Below are positions 33,397 through 41,590 of a stretch of 64,000 nt of DNA, piece by piece. How positions within the stretch are numbered: position 1 is the first letter of the stretch; the number at the start of each line of letters is the position of its first letter. A program made the translations under genes and the position numbers. The stretch is from positions 124,001-188,000 of the forward strand of contig JAEZGK010000099.1 in assembly GCA_023437365.1 (NCBI GenBank), read 5' to 3'. Below the pieces are notes generated by a model that was given only the letters and a program-made list of their open reading frames with translations, was not told where the DNA came from and searched no databases. This stretch comes from Bacillota bacterium. Its GTDB lineage: Bacteria > Bacillota > Clostridia > Lachnospirales > Lachnospiraceae.

Positions 33397-34986
33397 ATGG
33401 AATTAACGAAATTTGATGAGTTAGAATTAAACCCTAGTATACTTCGTGCAGTACAGGAGATGGGTTTTGAAGAAATGTCACCGATACAGGCGAAGGCTAT
33501 TCCGGTGATTTTAGAAGGCAAGGATATCGTAGGACAGGCGCAGACCGGTACAGGAAAGACGGCTGCTTTTGGTATTCCTCTGTTGATGAAGATTGATCCC
33601 AAGAGCAGAAACCTACAGACCATCGTATTGTGTCCAACTAGGGAATTGGCAATTCAGGTAGCAGAGGAAATTCGTAAGCTGGCTAATTTTATGCATGGAA
33701 TTAAGATTCTTCCGGTATATGGAGGTCAGGAGATATCTAAGCAGATACGTTCTCTGAAGTCCGGAGTACAGATTATCATAGGAACACCGGGTCGTGTTAT
33801 GGATCATATGAGACGCAAGACGGTAAAATTCGATAATATAAATATGGTTATTCTGGATGAGGCCGATGAAATGCTTAATATGGGCTTCCGTGAAGACATC
33901 GAAACAATCCTGAGTCAGGTTCCAGAGGAGAGACAGACAGTATTATTTTCTGCTACTATGCCGGCACCTATTCTTGAGATTGCGAGAACCTATCAGAAGG
34001 ATGCTGAGATGATCAGGGTGGTAAAAAAGGAACTGACCGTTCCAAAGATCGAACAGTATTATTATGAGGTTACACCAAGAAATAAGGAGGAGGTATTATC
34101 CCGACTTCTTGATATGTATAATCCCAAGCTTTCCTTGGTTTTCTGTAATACGAAGAAACAGGTGGATGAGCTGACAGCAGCACTCCAGGGCAGAGGTTAC
34201 TTTGCGGAGGGTCTTCATGGTGATTTAAAGCAACAGCAAAGAGACCGTGTCATGAATAGCTTTCGTAACGGAAGAACAGAAATTCTTGTTGCTACCGATG
34301 TGGCGGCCAGAGGAATCGATGTGGATGATGTAGAGGCAGTATTCAACTATGACGTTCCTCAGGATGATGAATATTATGTACACCGTATCGGGCGTACCGG
34401 ACGTGCGGGCCGGGATGGCAGAGCGTTTACTCTCGTTGTAGGCAGGGAAATCTATAAGCTGAAGGATATCATGAGATACTGCAAGACGAAAGTAAAAGCC
34501 CAGCCGATTCCGTCTATCAATGATGTGACTGCAGTAAAAGCAGATAAGATATTAGACAGAATTGCCGCTATCATAGAGAACGAGGATCTTTCCAAGATGC
34601 TGAACATCATTGAAGAAAAGGTAAATGATGAGGATTATACCTCCTTAGATATCGCTGCTGCATTCTTAAAGCTTATGATGGGAGAGGAAAGCGCAAAGGA
34701 TGAAGATAAGGCTGTGGAAGATTTCGGTGATACCGGAGCAGAGGCTGGAATGGTTCGACTCTTTATTAATCTGGGTAAAAATCAGAAAATTAGGCCGGGA
34801 GATATTTTGGGGGCAATCGCAGGAGAGACAGGAATGCCCGGAAAGCTGATCGGTTCCATCGACATGTATGATAAATATACCTTTGTAGAGGTGCCCAGAG
34901 AATACGCATCTGAAGTTATACAGGTTATGAAGACAACAAAAATCAAAGGTAAGAGCATCAATATCGAGCCGGCAAACCGTAAATAA
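33397..34986 (+). CDS. DEAD-box RNA helicase (DeaD/CshA type) with DbpA domain
   Basis: ATP-dependent RNA helicase likely acting in ribosome assembly, mRNA turnover and cold adaptation. All motifs are present: Q motif MSPIQAKAIP, I AQTGTGKTAA near residue 47, Ia PTRELA, Ib TPGR, II DEAD near 150, III SAT near 180, IV LVFCNTKK near 250, V ARGIDV near 306 and VI HRIGRTGR near 329. The C-terminus (about 450-529) is a DbpA-type RNA-binding domain (RLFINLGKNQKIRPGDILGA). AAAGGA precedes the ATG. The long hairpin-rich leader suggests post-transcriptional control. Confidence 0.94.
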   Translation: MELTKFDELELNPSILRAVQEMGFEEMSPIQAKAIPVILEGKDIVGQAQTGTGKTAAFGIPLLMKIDPKSRNLQTIVLCPTRELAIQVAEEIRKLANFMHGIKILPVYGGQEISKQIRSLKSGVQIIIGTPGRVMDHMRRKTVKFDNINMVILDEADEMLNMGFREDIETILSQVPEERQTVLFSATMPAPILEIARTYQKDAEMIRVVKKELTVPKIEQYYYEVTPRNKEEVLSRLLDMYNPKLSLVFCNTKKQVDELTAALQGRGYFAEGLHGDLKQQQRDRVMNSFRNGRTEILVATDVAARGIDVDDVEAVFNYDVPQDDEYYVHRIGRTGRAGRDGRAFTLVVGREIYKLKDIMRYCKTKVKAQPIPSINDVTAVKADKILDRIAAIIENEDLSKMLNIIEEKVNDEDYTSLDIAAAFLKLMMGEESAKDEDKAVEDFGDTGAEAGMVRLFINLGKNQKIRPGDILGAIAGETGMPGKLIGSIDMYDKYTFVEVPREYASEVIQVMKTTKIKGKSINIEPANRK

Positions 34987-35042
34987 GTCAGTAATTAGTA
35001 CAGTAAAGCGGGCATTAGTAAAGCAGGCATTCGATAAATACC

Positions 35043-35071
35043 TTGACTCGAGCCTATAAAAGGCATATAAT
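35043..35071 (+). promoter_or_regulatory. perR/fur promoter
   Basis: TTGACT (35043-35048), 17-base spacer, TATAAT (35066-35071). The -10 box is the left end of a Per-box-like palindrome. Confidence 0.75.
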
Positions 35072-35090
35072 AATAATTACTATTATTATA
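35066..35090 (+). promoter_or_regulatory. Per-box-like operator
   Basis: Perfect inverted repeat TATAATAATA-N5-TATTATTATA. It contains the TATAAT-NN-ATTATA style of the B. subtilis Per box, and it covers the -10 region through to the ribosome site, so binding would block the gene's own transcription. Confidence 0.65.
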
Positions 35091-35104
35091 GGAGTGTGTT
35101 TATT

Positions 35105-35491
35105 ATGGCTATCAATAAATACAGCAGACAAAGAGAAGCAATAAAGGAATATCTTTCGCAAACGAAAGAGCATCCTACCGCGGATACGATATATATGAAA
35201 ATCAGAGCAAAGCATCCTAATATCAGCTTGGGCACGGTATATCGTAATCTTAATCTTTTGACAGAGCAGGGCGAGATTATGAAGATTAACTGTCAGGATG
35301 GCAGTGATCGCTTTGATGGGAATGCGAAGCCGCATTATCATTTCCTCTGCAAAGGCTGCGGTAAGGTACTTGATATTGAGATGGAATCTATTGATCACAT
35401 CAATAAGGTAGCAGGTGCTGATTTTGATGGAAGGATTGAAGGCCATGTAACCTTTTTTTATGGTATGTGCCCGGATTGTGTTCAGAAATAA
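35105..35491 (+). CDS. perR: Fur-family peroxide/metal regulator, PerR-like
   Basis: Metal-dependent repressor. The ATG at 35105 has AGGAG about ten bases upstream. Visible are the winged-helix N-terminus with HPTADTIYMKIRAKHPNISLGTVYRNLNLL (residues 22-51, read in two parts), the regulatory-metal histidines in PHYHF near 80, and two zinc-type pairs, CKGC near 86-89 and CPDC near 125-128. Length (128) is on the short side for the family. The palindromic AT-rich operator over its promoter favours PerR over Fur or Zur; specificity is inferred. Confidence 0.85.
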   Translation: MAINKYSRQREAIKEYLSQTKEHPTADTIYMKIRAKHPNISLGTVYRNLNLLTEQGEIMKINCQDGSDRFDGNAKPHYHFLCKGCGKVLDIEMESIDHINKVAGADFDGRIEGHVTFFYGMCPDCVQK

Positions 35492-35520
35492 GTACAAATC
35501 AATCAACGAATATGAAAGGA

Positions 35521-35726
35521 GCTGTTGCAAAACTCCTTGAATAGTAACGAGTAAGGATACAGGCATCCCTAACACACTGGTTCCCTGACATCCTGCCGAT
35601 ATTGTTTGTCATAATCGAACATAAATGTTCGCTTCTGATCAAACAAGATCGACAAGCTGTCCGGCATACAGTGCATGGCGGGATGCCTGTATCCTTACTC
35701 TGGCTATCAAAGTGTTTTGCAACAGC
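35521..35726. mobile_element. MITE-like element, 206 bp, long terminal inverted repeats
   Basis: The ends are GCTGTTGCAAAAC (35521-35533) and its complement (35714-35726). Inside them, GAGTAAGGATACAGGCATCCC (35549-35569) is matched exactly by its complement at 35680-35700. The GCTGTTGCAAA end resembles the ends of IS6-like and other insertion sequences. No transposase is encoded. A central palindrome, CGAACAT-AA-ATGTTCG, lies near 35616-35631. Confidence 0.65.
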
Positions 35727-35837
35727 CCGTTTTGGTTTGCGCGCCATAATACTATTTGTTTATCATATGCTAATAAAATGAATAGGAAGCTAATAAAAGA
35801 AGCTAATAAAAAAATCTAATAAATAAAAAATATTATA

Positions 35838-35866
35838 TTGACAAAACTCTTGTTTGATTGTATTAT
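35838..35866 (+). promoter_or_regulatory. Orphan promoter upstream of a candidate small RNA
   Basis: TTGACA (35838-35843), 17-base spacer, TATTAT (35861-35866). No plus-strand protein gene follows before the next terminator. Confidence 0.65.
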
Positions 35867-35872
35867 AATAAC

Positions 35873-36048
35873 AGTAATAGTTATTGGTATTATTCAAAGT
35901 GCTATTACTTTAATAAATGAAGTATCTAAGATGATTAATTTGCTTACATCTCAGTATATATAACCCCTCATTATATATACTTTCCCCTTATATATTGTTC
36001 CCAGCACAAAGATACGCCCTGTTCCCACAGGGCGTATCTTATTATTCG
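35873..36048 (+). ncRNA. Candidate small RNA, about 175 nt, with UCCC/CCCU loops
   Basis: The transcript predicted from the orphan promoter folds into a 5' hairpin (AGTAATAG 35873-35880 with CTATTACT 35902-35909), a middle hairpin (AGTATATATA 35953-35962 with TATATATACT 35972-35981, loop ACCCCTCAT), a single-stranded TTTCCCC, and a 14-bp perfect end hairpin (36009-36022 with 36027-36040, loop TCCC). C-rich loops of this kind pair with Shine-Dalgarno regions in several Gram-positive regulatory RNAs. There is no credible reading frame longer than 10 codons. The T tract after the last stem is weak (TTATTATTCG). Confidence 0.5.
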
Positions 36049-36129
36049 TATAGGAAAATACGTACAGTCAGTCAATGCCTGTAAAAAGCAGGTGACGAAA
36101 GGGTTAGCAAGCTTACACTTTATTACAAA

Positions 36130-36513
36130 TTATCTAATTCTGGTTACATGGACGCAGTATACATAGACATTCTGAATCTTTTTTGCTTCTACACCATCTA
36201 TATGTATGATGGGCTGAGTCTCGGAAGGGGTCACATACATTTTGAAGATAATACCATCCTGGTTGATACGCATGTTCCGAATAGGCTTATATTCATAGTC
36301 ACGCTTCGGTACTCCGATGTAATTAAAGATAATATCATAGGTATCCGGATGAGAAAAACAGACAATGATCTCATCCTTGTTATACATTCCGATGATCTCG
36401 CGGGCTTCTTCGAAGGTCATATTAGTGCATTTGAATTCGCCCTCATTAAATAAGGTATTCATATTACTATTATCAAGCAGCAGTAATGGTTCTTCAATTT
36501 TCTTAGTTGTCAT
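36130..36513 (-). CDS. Hypothetical protein, 127 aa, possible DUF1874 (STIV B116-like) fold
   Basis: The start at 36513 is chosen because AGGAAGGAG lies nine bases upstream; the frame stays open 147 bases further upstream but no ribosome site is seen there. The pattern LLLLDNSNMNTLFNEGEFKC, then MTFEEAREIIG and a FSHPDTYDIIFNYIGV segment resembles small DUF1874 proteins, known from archaeal virus STIV B116 and bacterial YddF, which have NS..L near the start, an EEA helix and a GH..TA..L helix. Here FSHPDTY replaces the usual GH-TA. The match is my pattern reading, not a search. No signal peptide. Confidence 0.45.
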   Translation of the reverse strand: MTTKKIEEPLLLLDNSNMNTLFNEGEFKCTNMTFEEAREIIGMYNKDEIIVCFSHPDTYDIIFNYIGVPKRDYEYKPIRNMRINQDGIIFKMYVTPSETQPIIHIDGVEAKKIQNVYVYCVHVTRIR

Positions 36514-36755
36514 ATGAGTCCGCTCCTTCCTGATATTGCCGACCTTGATGGGGGTTGGCATCTGTAACAGTTCCTTATGAGATTTGAACAAGGAAAGCAT
36601 ATCCATGAACTTTGCCATCGCAGGCTGGTGCTCTCCTGTAACTAAAGTATATGATGGCATATGTCGTTTGTCAATATAGCCCAGAAAAAAGAGAGCTATT
36701 GTATGCTCAATGAATACTGCTGTATAAAAGGAAGCTTATCAGGAGAAGAAAAGCA

Positions 36756-36805
36756 AAAAGAGAAAGGGGTGGCTTCCAATCGGAAGGCCAACCCTTTCTC
36801 TTTCT
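36756..36805 (-). terminator. Terminator of the hydrogenase operon
   Basis: AAAGAGAAAGGGTTGGC-type arm (about 36783-36805) pairs with GCCACCCCTTTCTCTTT (about 36756-36775 read on the minus strand) through a GGAA/TTCC top. The minus-strand sequence then runs into T-rich DNA. The remainder of the 36514-36824 gap is the open upstream frame of the 127-aa gene and AT-rich DNA with no other feature seen. Confidence 0.7.
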
Positions 36806-36824
36806 ATAAATTATTAGCTTATAA

Positions 36825-38567
36825 CTAATTTACACTTCTCTTCACGTAGGTAGTATGAAGAAGGTCATGAGCCTTATGGCTACCCGGTTTACCAAGGTAA
36901 TCATTGTAGAGAGCCTTAATTGCTTCATTCTCATGAGACTTTCTTACGGGCATATTAACATCAGCGTCATAAAGTGCTTTTGCACGGAGAGCTCTGATGT
37001 CTGTAAAGTTTCTTACAGTACCGGGTTGCTGAGGCTGTCCGCCTCCGTTTACACAGCCGCCGGGGCATCCCATGATTTCGATGAAATGATAATTTGCCTT
37101 GCCGGATTTTACATCATCCAGAAGCTCTCTTGCATTTGCAAGACCGGAAGCAACTGCTACGTTAACATTAAGACCTGCAACCTGATAGGTGGCTTCTTTG
37201 ATGCCCTTGGTTCCTCTGACCTCCTTGAAGTCAGGGCTTGGAAGCTCTTCACCGGTTAAAGTCTCAACTGCTGTACGAAGAGCAGCCTCCATAACGCCGC
37301 CGGTAGCACCGAAGATAACTGCAGCACCGGTAGATCTGCCAAGCGGATCGTCAAACTTTTCATCCGGAAGGGATAAGAAGTTGATACCAACACGCTCGAT
37401 CATTCTTGCAAGCTCACGGGTGGTGATAGAGATATCTACATCCGGTACGCCTGCTGCGCTCTGGTCGGGTCTTCCAATTTCGAATTTCTTCGCGGTACAA
37501 GGCATTACGCTGACCATAACAATCTTCTTAGGATCAATGTTATTCTTCTCTGCATAGTAAGTCTTAGTGATGGCACCAAACATCTGCTGAGGAGATTTAC
37601 AGCTGGATAAGTTATCTAACATATCGGGATAATAATGCTCACAGTATTTGATCCAGCCGGGAGAACAGGAGGTGATCATCGGCAGCTTGCCACCGTTGGA
37701 AATTCTGTCAATCAACTCATGAGCTTCTTCCATAATGGTTAAGTCAGCTGCGAAGTCAGTATCAAATACCTTGTCAAAGCCTAAGCGACGAAGTGCTGCT
37801 ACCATCTTACCTTCTACGTTGGTTCCGATCGGTAAGCCAAAAGCTTCACCAAGTCCGGCACGAACAGCAGGGGCAGACTGGACAATCACATACTTATCAG
37901 GATCTGCGAGAGCTGCAAATACTTCATCGGTATAATCCTTCTCTAATAAAGCTCCGGTAGGACATACTGCGATACACTGACCACAGGATACACAGCTGGT
38001 ATCACCTAAGCCCATATCGAAGGCACAGGAGATGTTAGTATCGAAGCCACGTTCATTTGCACCGATGACACCGATGCCCTGAATCTTGTCACATACTGCA
38101 GAGCAGCGTCTGCAAAGAATACATTTGTTATTATCACGTACCATATGAGCTGATGTATCATCCAACTCATAATGGGAACGAGAACCGTCGTACAGATACT
38201 CATCCTTTACGTTTAAGTCGTTACAAAGCTTCTGAAGCTCGCAGTTACCGCTGCGAACGCAGGATAAACATTTTCTGTCGTGATCGGATAAGATCAGCTC
38301 TAAGGTCTTCTTACGGGAGGAGAGAACCTTAGGTGAATTTGTGATGATTTCCATGCCTTCCGAGATCGGATACATACAGGAAGCAACAAGGCTTCTGGCA
38401 CCCTTGACTTCAACGACACAGATACGGCAAGCACCGATTTCATTGATATCCTTTAAGTAACAGAGGGTAGGGATATCGATGCAGGCAAGCTTTGCCGCTT
38501 CTAATATGGTAGCGCCCTTAGGTGCTTGAATTGGCATGCCATTTATTTTAATATTAACCGTTTCCAT
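36825..38567 (-). CDS. hydA: [FeFe] hydrogenase catalytic subunit (NADH-linked, HydA/HndD type)
   Basis: Catalytic subunit that makes or oxidises hydrogen at the H-cluster. The 580 residues show: N-terminal [2Fe-2S] domain (cysteines in CYLKDINEIGACRIC), His-Cys3 cluster (H96, C100, C103, C109), two [4Fe-4S] clusters (CILCRRC near 149-156, CVSCGQC near 192-199), then H-domain loops L1 TSCSPGW at 299-305, L2 MPCTAKK at 355-361 and L3 EIMGCPGGCVNGG at 497-509. L1 has serine 302 where the common motif is TSCCPGW. RBS GGAGG. Last gene of the operon with NuoE-like, NuoF-like and ferredoxin subunits, the make-up of bifurcating enzymes that use ferredoxin and NADH together. Confidence 0.94.
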   Translation of the reverse strand: METVNIKINGMPIQAPKGATILEAAKLACIDIPTLCYLKDINEIGACRICVVEVKGARSLVASCMYPISEGMEIITNSPKVLSSRKKTLELILSDHDRKCLSCVRSGNCELQKLCNDLNVKDEYLYDGSRSHYELDDTSAHMVRDNNKCILCRRCSAVCDKIQGIGVIGANERGFDTNISCAFDMGLGDTSCVSCGQCIAVCPTGALLEKDYTDEVFAALADPDKYVIVQSAPAVRAGLGEAFGLPIGTNVEGKMVAALRRLGFDKVFDTDFAADLTIMEEAHELIDRISNGGKLPMITSCSPGWIKYCEHYYPDMLDNLSSCKSPQQMFGAITKTYYAEKNNIDPKKIVMVSVMPCTAKKFEIGRPDQSAAGVPDVDISITTRELARMIERVGINFLSLPDEKFDDPLGRSTGAAVIFGATGGVMEAALRTAVETLTGEELPSPDFKEVRGTKGIKEATYQVAGLNVNVAVASGLANARELLDDVKSGKANYHFIEIMGCPGGCVNGGGQPQQPGTVRNFTDIRALRAKALYDADVNMPVRKSHENEAIKALYNDYLGKPGSHKAHDLLHTTYVKRSVN

Positions 38568-38605
38568 TTTATACCTCCATCTTGATATAATCTAACATGT
38601 AATCG

Positions 38606-40396
38606 TTACTTCTTAGAGATAGCGCCGAACTTACATTTCTCCATACAAGCACCGCACTTGATACATTTGCTCTGGTCGATAAGATGTGCTTCTTTAACCT
38701 TACCTTGAATTGCGCCGTTAGGGCAAATTCTTGCACAAAGGGTACAGCCTTTACACTTATCAGCATCAATAATGTAGGAAAGAAGAGCCTTACATACGCC
38801 GGCAGGACATTTCTTTTCAACTACATGGGAAACATATTCGTCTTTGAAATAACGTAATGTTGATAATACCGGGTTGGGAGCTGTCTGTCCGAGACCGCAG
38901 AGAGCATTTTCCTTGATGTAGTAGCAAAGATCCTCTAATTTATCCAGATCCTCCATGGTTCCCTGACCCTTGGTAATCTTATCAAGGATTTCGTACAGAC
39001 GCTTGGTACCGATACGGCAAGGGGTACATTTACCGCAGGACTCATCTACTGTGAACTCGAGGAAGAACTTTGCGATATCAACCATACAGTTGTCTTCGTC
39101 CATTACGATCAGACCGCCGGAACCCATCATGGAACCAATGCTGATCAGGTTATCATAATCGATCGGGATATCAAAATGCTGTGCAGGGATACATCCGCCG
39201 GACGGACCGCCTGTCTGAGCTGCCTTAAACTTCTTACCGTTCGGGATACCGCCGCCGATTTCTTCGATTACTTCACGAAGAGGGGTACCCATAGGAATTT
39301 CTACAAGACCGGTATTGTTGATCTTTCCGCCAAGTGCGAATACCTTTGTTCCCTTTGATTTCTCAGTACCCATAGCTGCAAACCATTCGGGACCATTTAT
39401 GATGATCTGAGGAATATTAGCATAGGTCTCAACGTTATTTAAGATAGTAGGCTTCTGGAACAGACCCTTCTGTGCAGGGAACGGAGGACGGGGACGAGGC
39501 TCACCGCGGTTACCTTCGATGGAGGTCATCAGTGCTGTCTCTTCACCACAAACGAATGCGCCTGCACCAAGTCTTAATTCGATATCAAAATCAAATCCAC
39601 TATCAAAGATGTTCTTACCAAGTAAGCCATATTCTCTTGCCTGGTCAATAGCGATTTCAAGACGATCTACAGCGATCGGGTACTCAGCACGTACGTAGAT
39701 ATAACCCTGGGAAGCACCGATTGCATAGCCTGCGATAGCCATAGCCTCAAGTACTACATGGGGGTCACCCTCTAATACGGAACGATCCATAAATGCGCCC
39801 GGGTCACCTTCGTCTGCATTACAGCATACATATTTCTGATCAGCATCATTTCCCTTCGCAAGCTTCCATTTTAAGCCTGTCGGGAAACCGCCGCCGCCAC
39901 GACCGCGAAGACCGCTGTCTAAGATGGTCTGGATTACCTGATCGGGTGAGTATTCTGTAAGAACCTTACCAAGTGCTTCATAACCGCCGGTTCCGATGTA
40001 TTCGTCAATGTTTTCGGGATTGATAACACCACAATTGCGGAGTGCAATTCTATGCTGTTTCTTATAGAAGTCGGTATCGTTCAAGGACTTAATACCGCCT
40101 TCTTCCGTAACCATTTCCTTGTAAAGAAGGCGTGAAACGATACGTCCCTTCAATAAGTGCTCGGATACGATCTCCGGAACATCCTCTTCCTTAACCATAG
40201 CATAGAAGGTTGCCTCCGGATAGATAATAACAATGGGTCCTAAGGCACAAAGTCCGTGACAGCCTGTCTGTACTACGGAAACTTCGGTGCTGAGACCATT
40301 CTTTTTGATTTCTGCCTGCAGTGACTCGATGATCTTGACACTTCCTGAGGAAGTACATCCGGTACCACCGCAAACCAATACGTGTGAACGATACAT
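38606..40396 (-). CDS. hydB: NuoF-like hydrogenase subunit HydB
   Basis: Diaphorase subunit carrying FMN and NAD(H) sites. The 596 residues contain an N-terminal thioredoxin-like [2Fe-2S] domain (CGGTGCTSSG near 9-18, CHGLCALGP near 46), the FMN-binding GLRGRGGGGFPTGLKW near 165, the NADH site NADEGDPGAFMDR near 193, an SLBB domain, the NuoF [4Fe-4S] site SCGKCTPCRIG near 468, and a C-terminal pair of [4Fe-4S] motifs (CKGCTLCARIC, CIKCGACMEKC) absent from Complex I NuoF. This layout is that of HydB from bifurcating hydrogenases. GGAGG lies seven bases before the start. Confidence 0.94.
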   Translation of the reverse strand: MYRSHVLVCGGTGCTSSGSVKIIESLQAEIKKNGLSTEVSVVQTGCHGLCALGPIVIIYPEATFYAMVKEEDVPEIVSEHLLKGRIVSRLLYKEMVTEEGGIKSLNDTDFYKKQHRIALRNCGVINPENIDEYIGTGGYEALGKVLTEYSPDQVIQTILDSGLRGRGGGGFPTGLKWKLAKGNDADQKYVCCNADEGDPGAFMDRSVLEGDPHVVLEAMAIAGYAIGASQGYIYVRAEYPIAVDRLEIAIDQAREYGLLGKNIFDSGFDFDIELRLGAGAFVCGEETALMTSIEGNRGEPRPRPPFPAQKGLFQKPTILNNVETYANIPQIIINGPEWFAAMGTEKSKGTKVFALGGKINNTGLVEIPMGTPLREVIEEIGGGIPNGKKFKAAQTGGPSGGCIPAQHFDIPIDYDNLISIGSMMGSGGLIVMDEDNCMVDIAKFFLEFTVDESCGKCTPCRIGTKRLYEILDKITKGQGTMEDLDKLEDLCYYIKENALCGLGQTAPNPVLSTLRYFKDEYVSHVVEKKCPAGVCKALLSYIIDADKCKGCTLCARICPNGAIQGKVKEAHLIDQSKCIKCGACMEKCKFGAISKK

Positions 40397-40414
40397 AATG
40401 TGTCCTCCTTCGGA

Positions 40415-40786
40415 TTAGCCGAGTACTTCGGCAATCGTATATTTTTTAACAATTTCACCGTGAATTAAATGATGATCAATGACTTCAAGTGCTTTCTCGG
40501 GAGTCATCTTGATATAGGTTACTTTATCTTTACCCGGTTCAAATACCTCAACGATTGGCTCGTATTGGCATAATCCGATACAACCGGTCTGTGTAACGGC
40601 TACGTTAGTGAGGCCCTTGGTCTGAACTGCATCAGCAAGCGCGGTTAGAACAGGTCTTGCACCGCTTGCGATACCGCAGGTTGCCATACCTACAACAATA
40701 CGCGTCTGATCACTTGATTCGTTGCGAAGTCCGATCTGGCCCTGCATCTTTTCTCTGATTGCCTTAAGCTCTTCTAGAGATTTCAT
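40415..40786 (-). CDS. Thioredoxin-like [2Fe-2S] ferredoxin subunit of the hydrogenase operon
   Basis: Small electron carrier of 123 residues. Cluster cysteines appear as ATCGIASGARPV near 36 and TGCIGLCQYEP near 79-84 (C-x4-like then CxxxC), the pattern of thioredoxin-fold ferredoxins and of NuoE C-termini. It lies 18 bases before hydB. Such a protein is frequent in tetrameric Hnd-like hydrogenases (HndB). Its ribosome site AAGGAGGA is the terminal half unit of a tandem hairpin array, so its translation may be tuned separately from the rest of the operon. Confidence 0.88.
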   Translation of the reverse strand: MKSLEELKAIREKMQGQIGLRNESSDQTRIVVGMATCGIASGARPVLTALADAVQTKGLTNVAVTQTGCIGLCQYEPIVEVFEPGKDKVTYIKMTPEKALEVIDHHLIHGEIVKKYTIAEVLG

Positions 40787-40792
40787 GCTTAA

Positions 40793-40996
40793 TCCTCCTT
40801 AATAAACTTTAAATTACGATACTTATGTCAGGAGGTTTTATCCTCCCTTAAATAAACTAAATATTGCGATACCTTTGTCAGGAGGTTTTATCCTCCCTTA
40901 AATAAACTAAATATTGCGATAACTTTGTCAGGAGGATTTATCCTCCTTAAATAAACTAAATATTGCGATAACTTTGTCAGGAGGATTTATCCTCCT
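40793..40996 (-). repeat. Array of four SD/anti-SD hairpins before the ferredoxin ribosome site
   Basis: Read on the minus strand, units AGGAGGATAAATCCTCCT (40979-40996 and 40930-40947) and two variants GGGAGGATAAAACCTCCT (about 40880-40897 and 40830-40847) repeat every 49-50 bases. A fifth half unit AAGGAGGA (40793-40800) is the real ribosome site. The 19-base core is the same as in the ileS array, while the linkers (ACAAAGTTATCGCAATATTTA type) are specific to this locus. Confidence 0.9.
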
Positions 40997-41030
40997 TAAC
41001 TTTCAAGGAATTTTCACTTTTATTATTTAG

Positions 41031-41588
41031 CTATACAAGACATCCGCCATCTGTCTCGTATTGATTCTCAGCGAGATATTCTTTGATATAAGCAGAAACC
41101 TCCGGGGAATTTAAAGGGACATCATTCAGGATTTGGCGAAACTCCCTGGTGTCCAAGGAAAACTCCTTATCATCGAAGGTATAAGTATAAAGAAAATCAA
41201 TCTGCGTATTCAAAGTGATTAAAGTCAATATAGTGCTGTTCATATCACCTAGGGGCATGCGGTCGATGTGAGACAATCCAAACGCAGCCACTACTGTGGT
41301 ACCGACACCGGGGGTGGATTCTATCTTGAAGCTACCGCCTGTACTAAGAGCTGCCATCTTGAAAAATGGGACGCCCAACCCTACCTTACGGGTGGTTCTG
41401 GTGGTGAAGAAAGGATCCTCGACCTGTCTGATCTGCTCTTCGGTCATTCCGCAGCCGTTATCGGCTATGGTTATCATAAGTGTATCTAAGTCTCTTTTTA
41501 TCTGTATTTTAATTTCAATCAGACTGGCATTCGCTCTGATTGAATTGTTAGCGATGTCCAATACATTAAGAGAGATTTCAGTCATCAT
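41031..41588 (-). CDS. HATPase domain protein in the hydrogenase operon
   Basis: GHKL-type ATP-binding protein of 185 residues without a histidine phospho-acceptor domain. N box in LDIANNSIRANA (residues 10-21), G1 in DNGCGM near 43, and G2-like GLGVP near 70 followed by STPGVGTTVVAAF. It starts two bases after the NuoE-like gene ends, so it is translationally coupled. Proteins like this accompany clostridial hydrogenase operons and may be an anti-sigma-like or sensory partner; the target is unknown. The C-terminal 70 residues have no recognised domain. Confidence 0.82.
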   Translation of the reverse strand: MMTEISLNVLDIANNSIRANASLIEIKIQIKRDLDTLMITIADNGCGMTEEQIRQVEDPFFTTRTTRKVGLGVPFFKMAALSTGGSFKIESTPGVGTTVVAAFGLSHIDRMPLGDMNSTILTLITLNTQIDFLYTYTFDDKEFSLDTREFRQILNDVPLNSPEVSAYIKEYLAENQYETDGGCLV

Positions 41589-41590
41589 AA

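Noticed and set aside
35614..35633. LexA/DinR box in the MITE centre
   Set aside because: CGAAC-N6-GTTCG has a six-base centre, where the Bacillus-type box needs four.
36514..36660. 49-residue N-terminal extension of the 127-aa gene
   Set aside because: No ribosome site at the upstream ATG, while AGGAAGGAG precedes the internal one.
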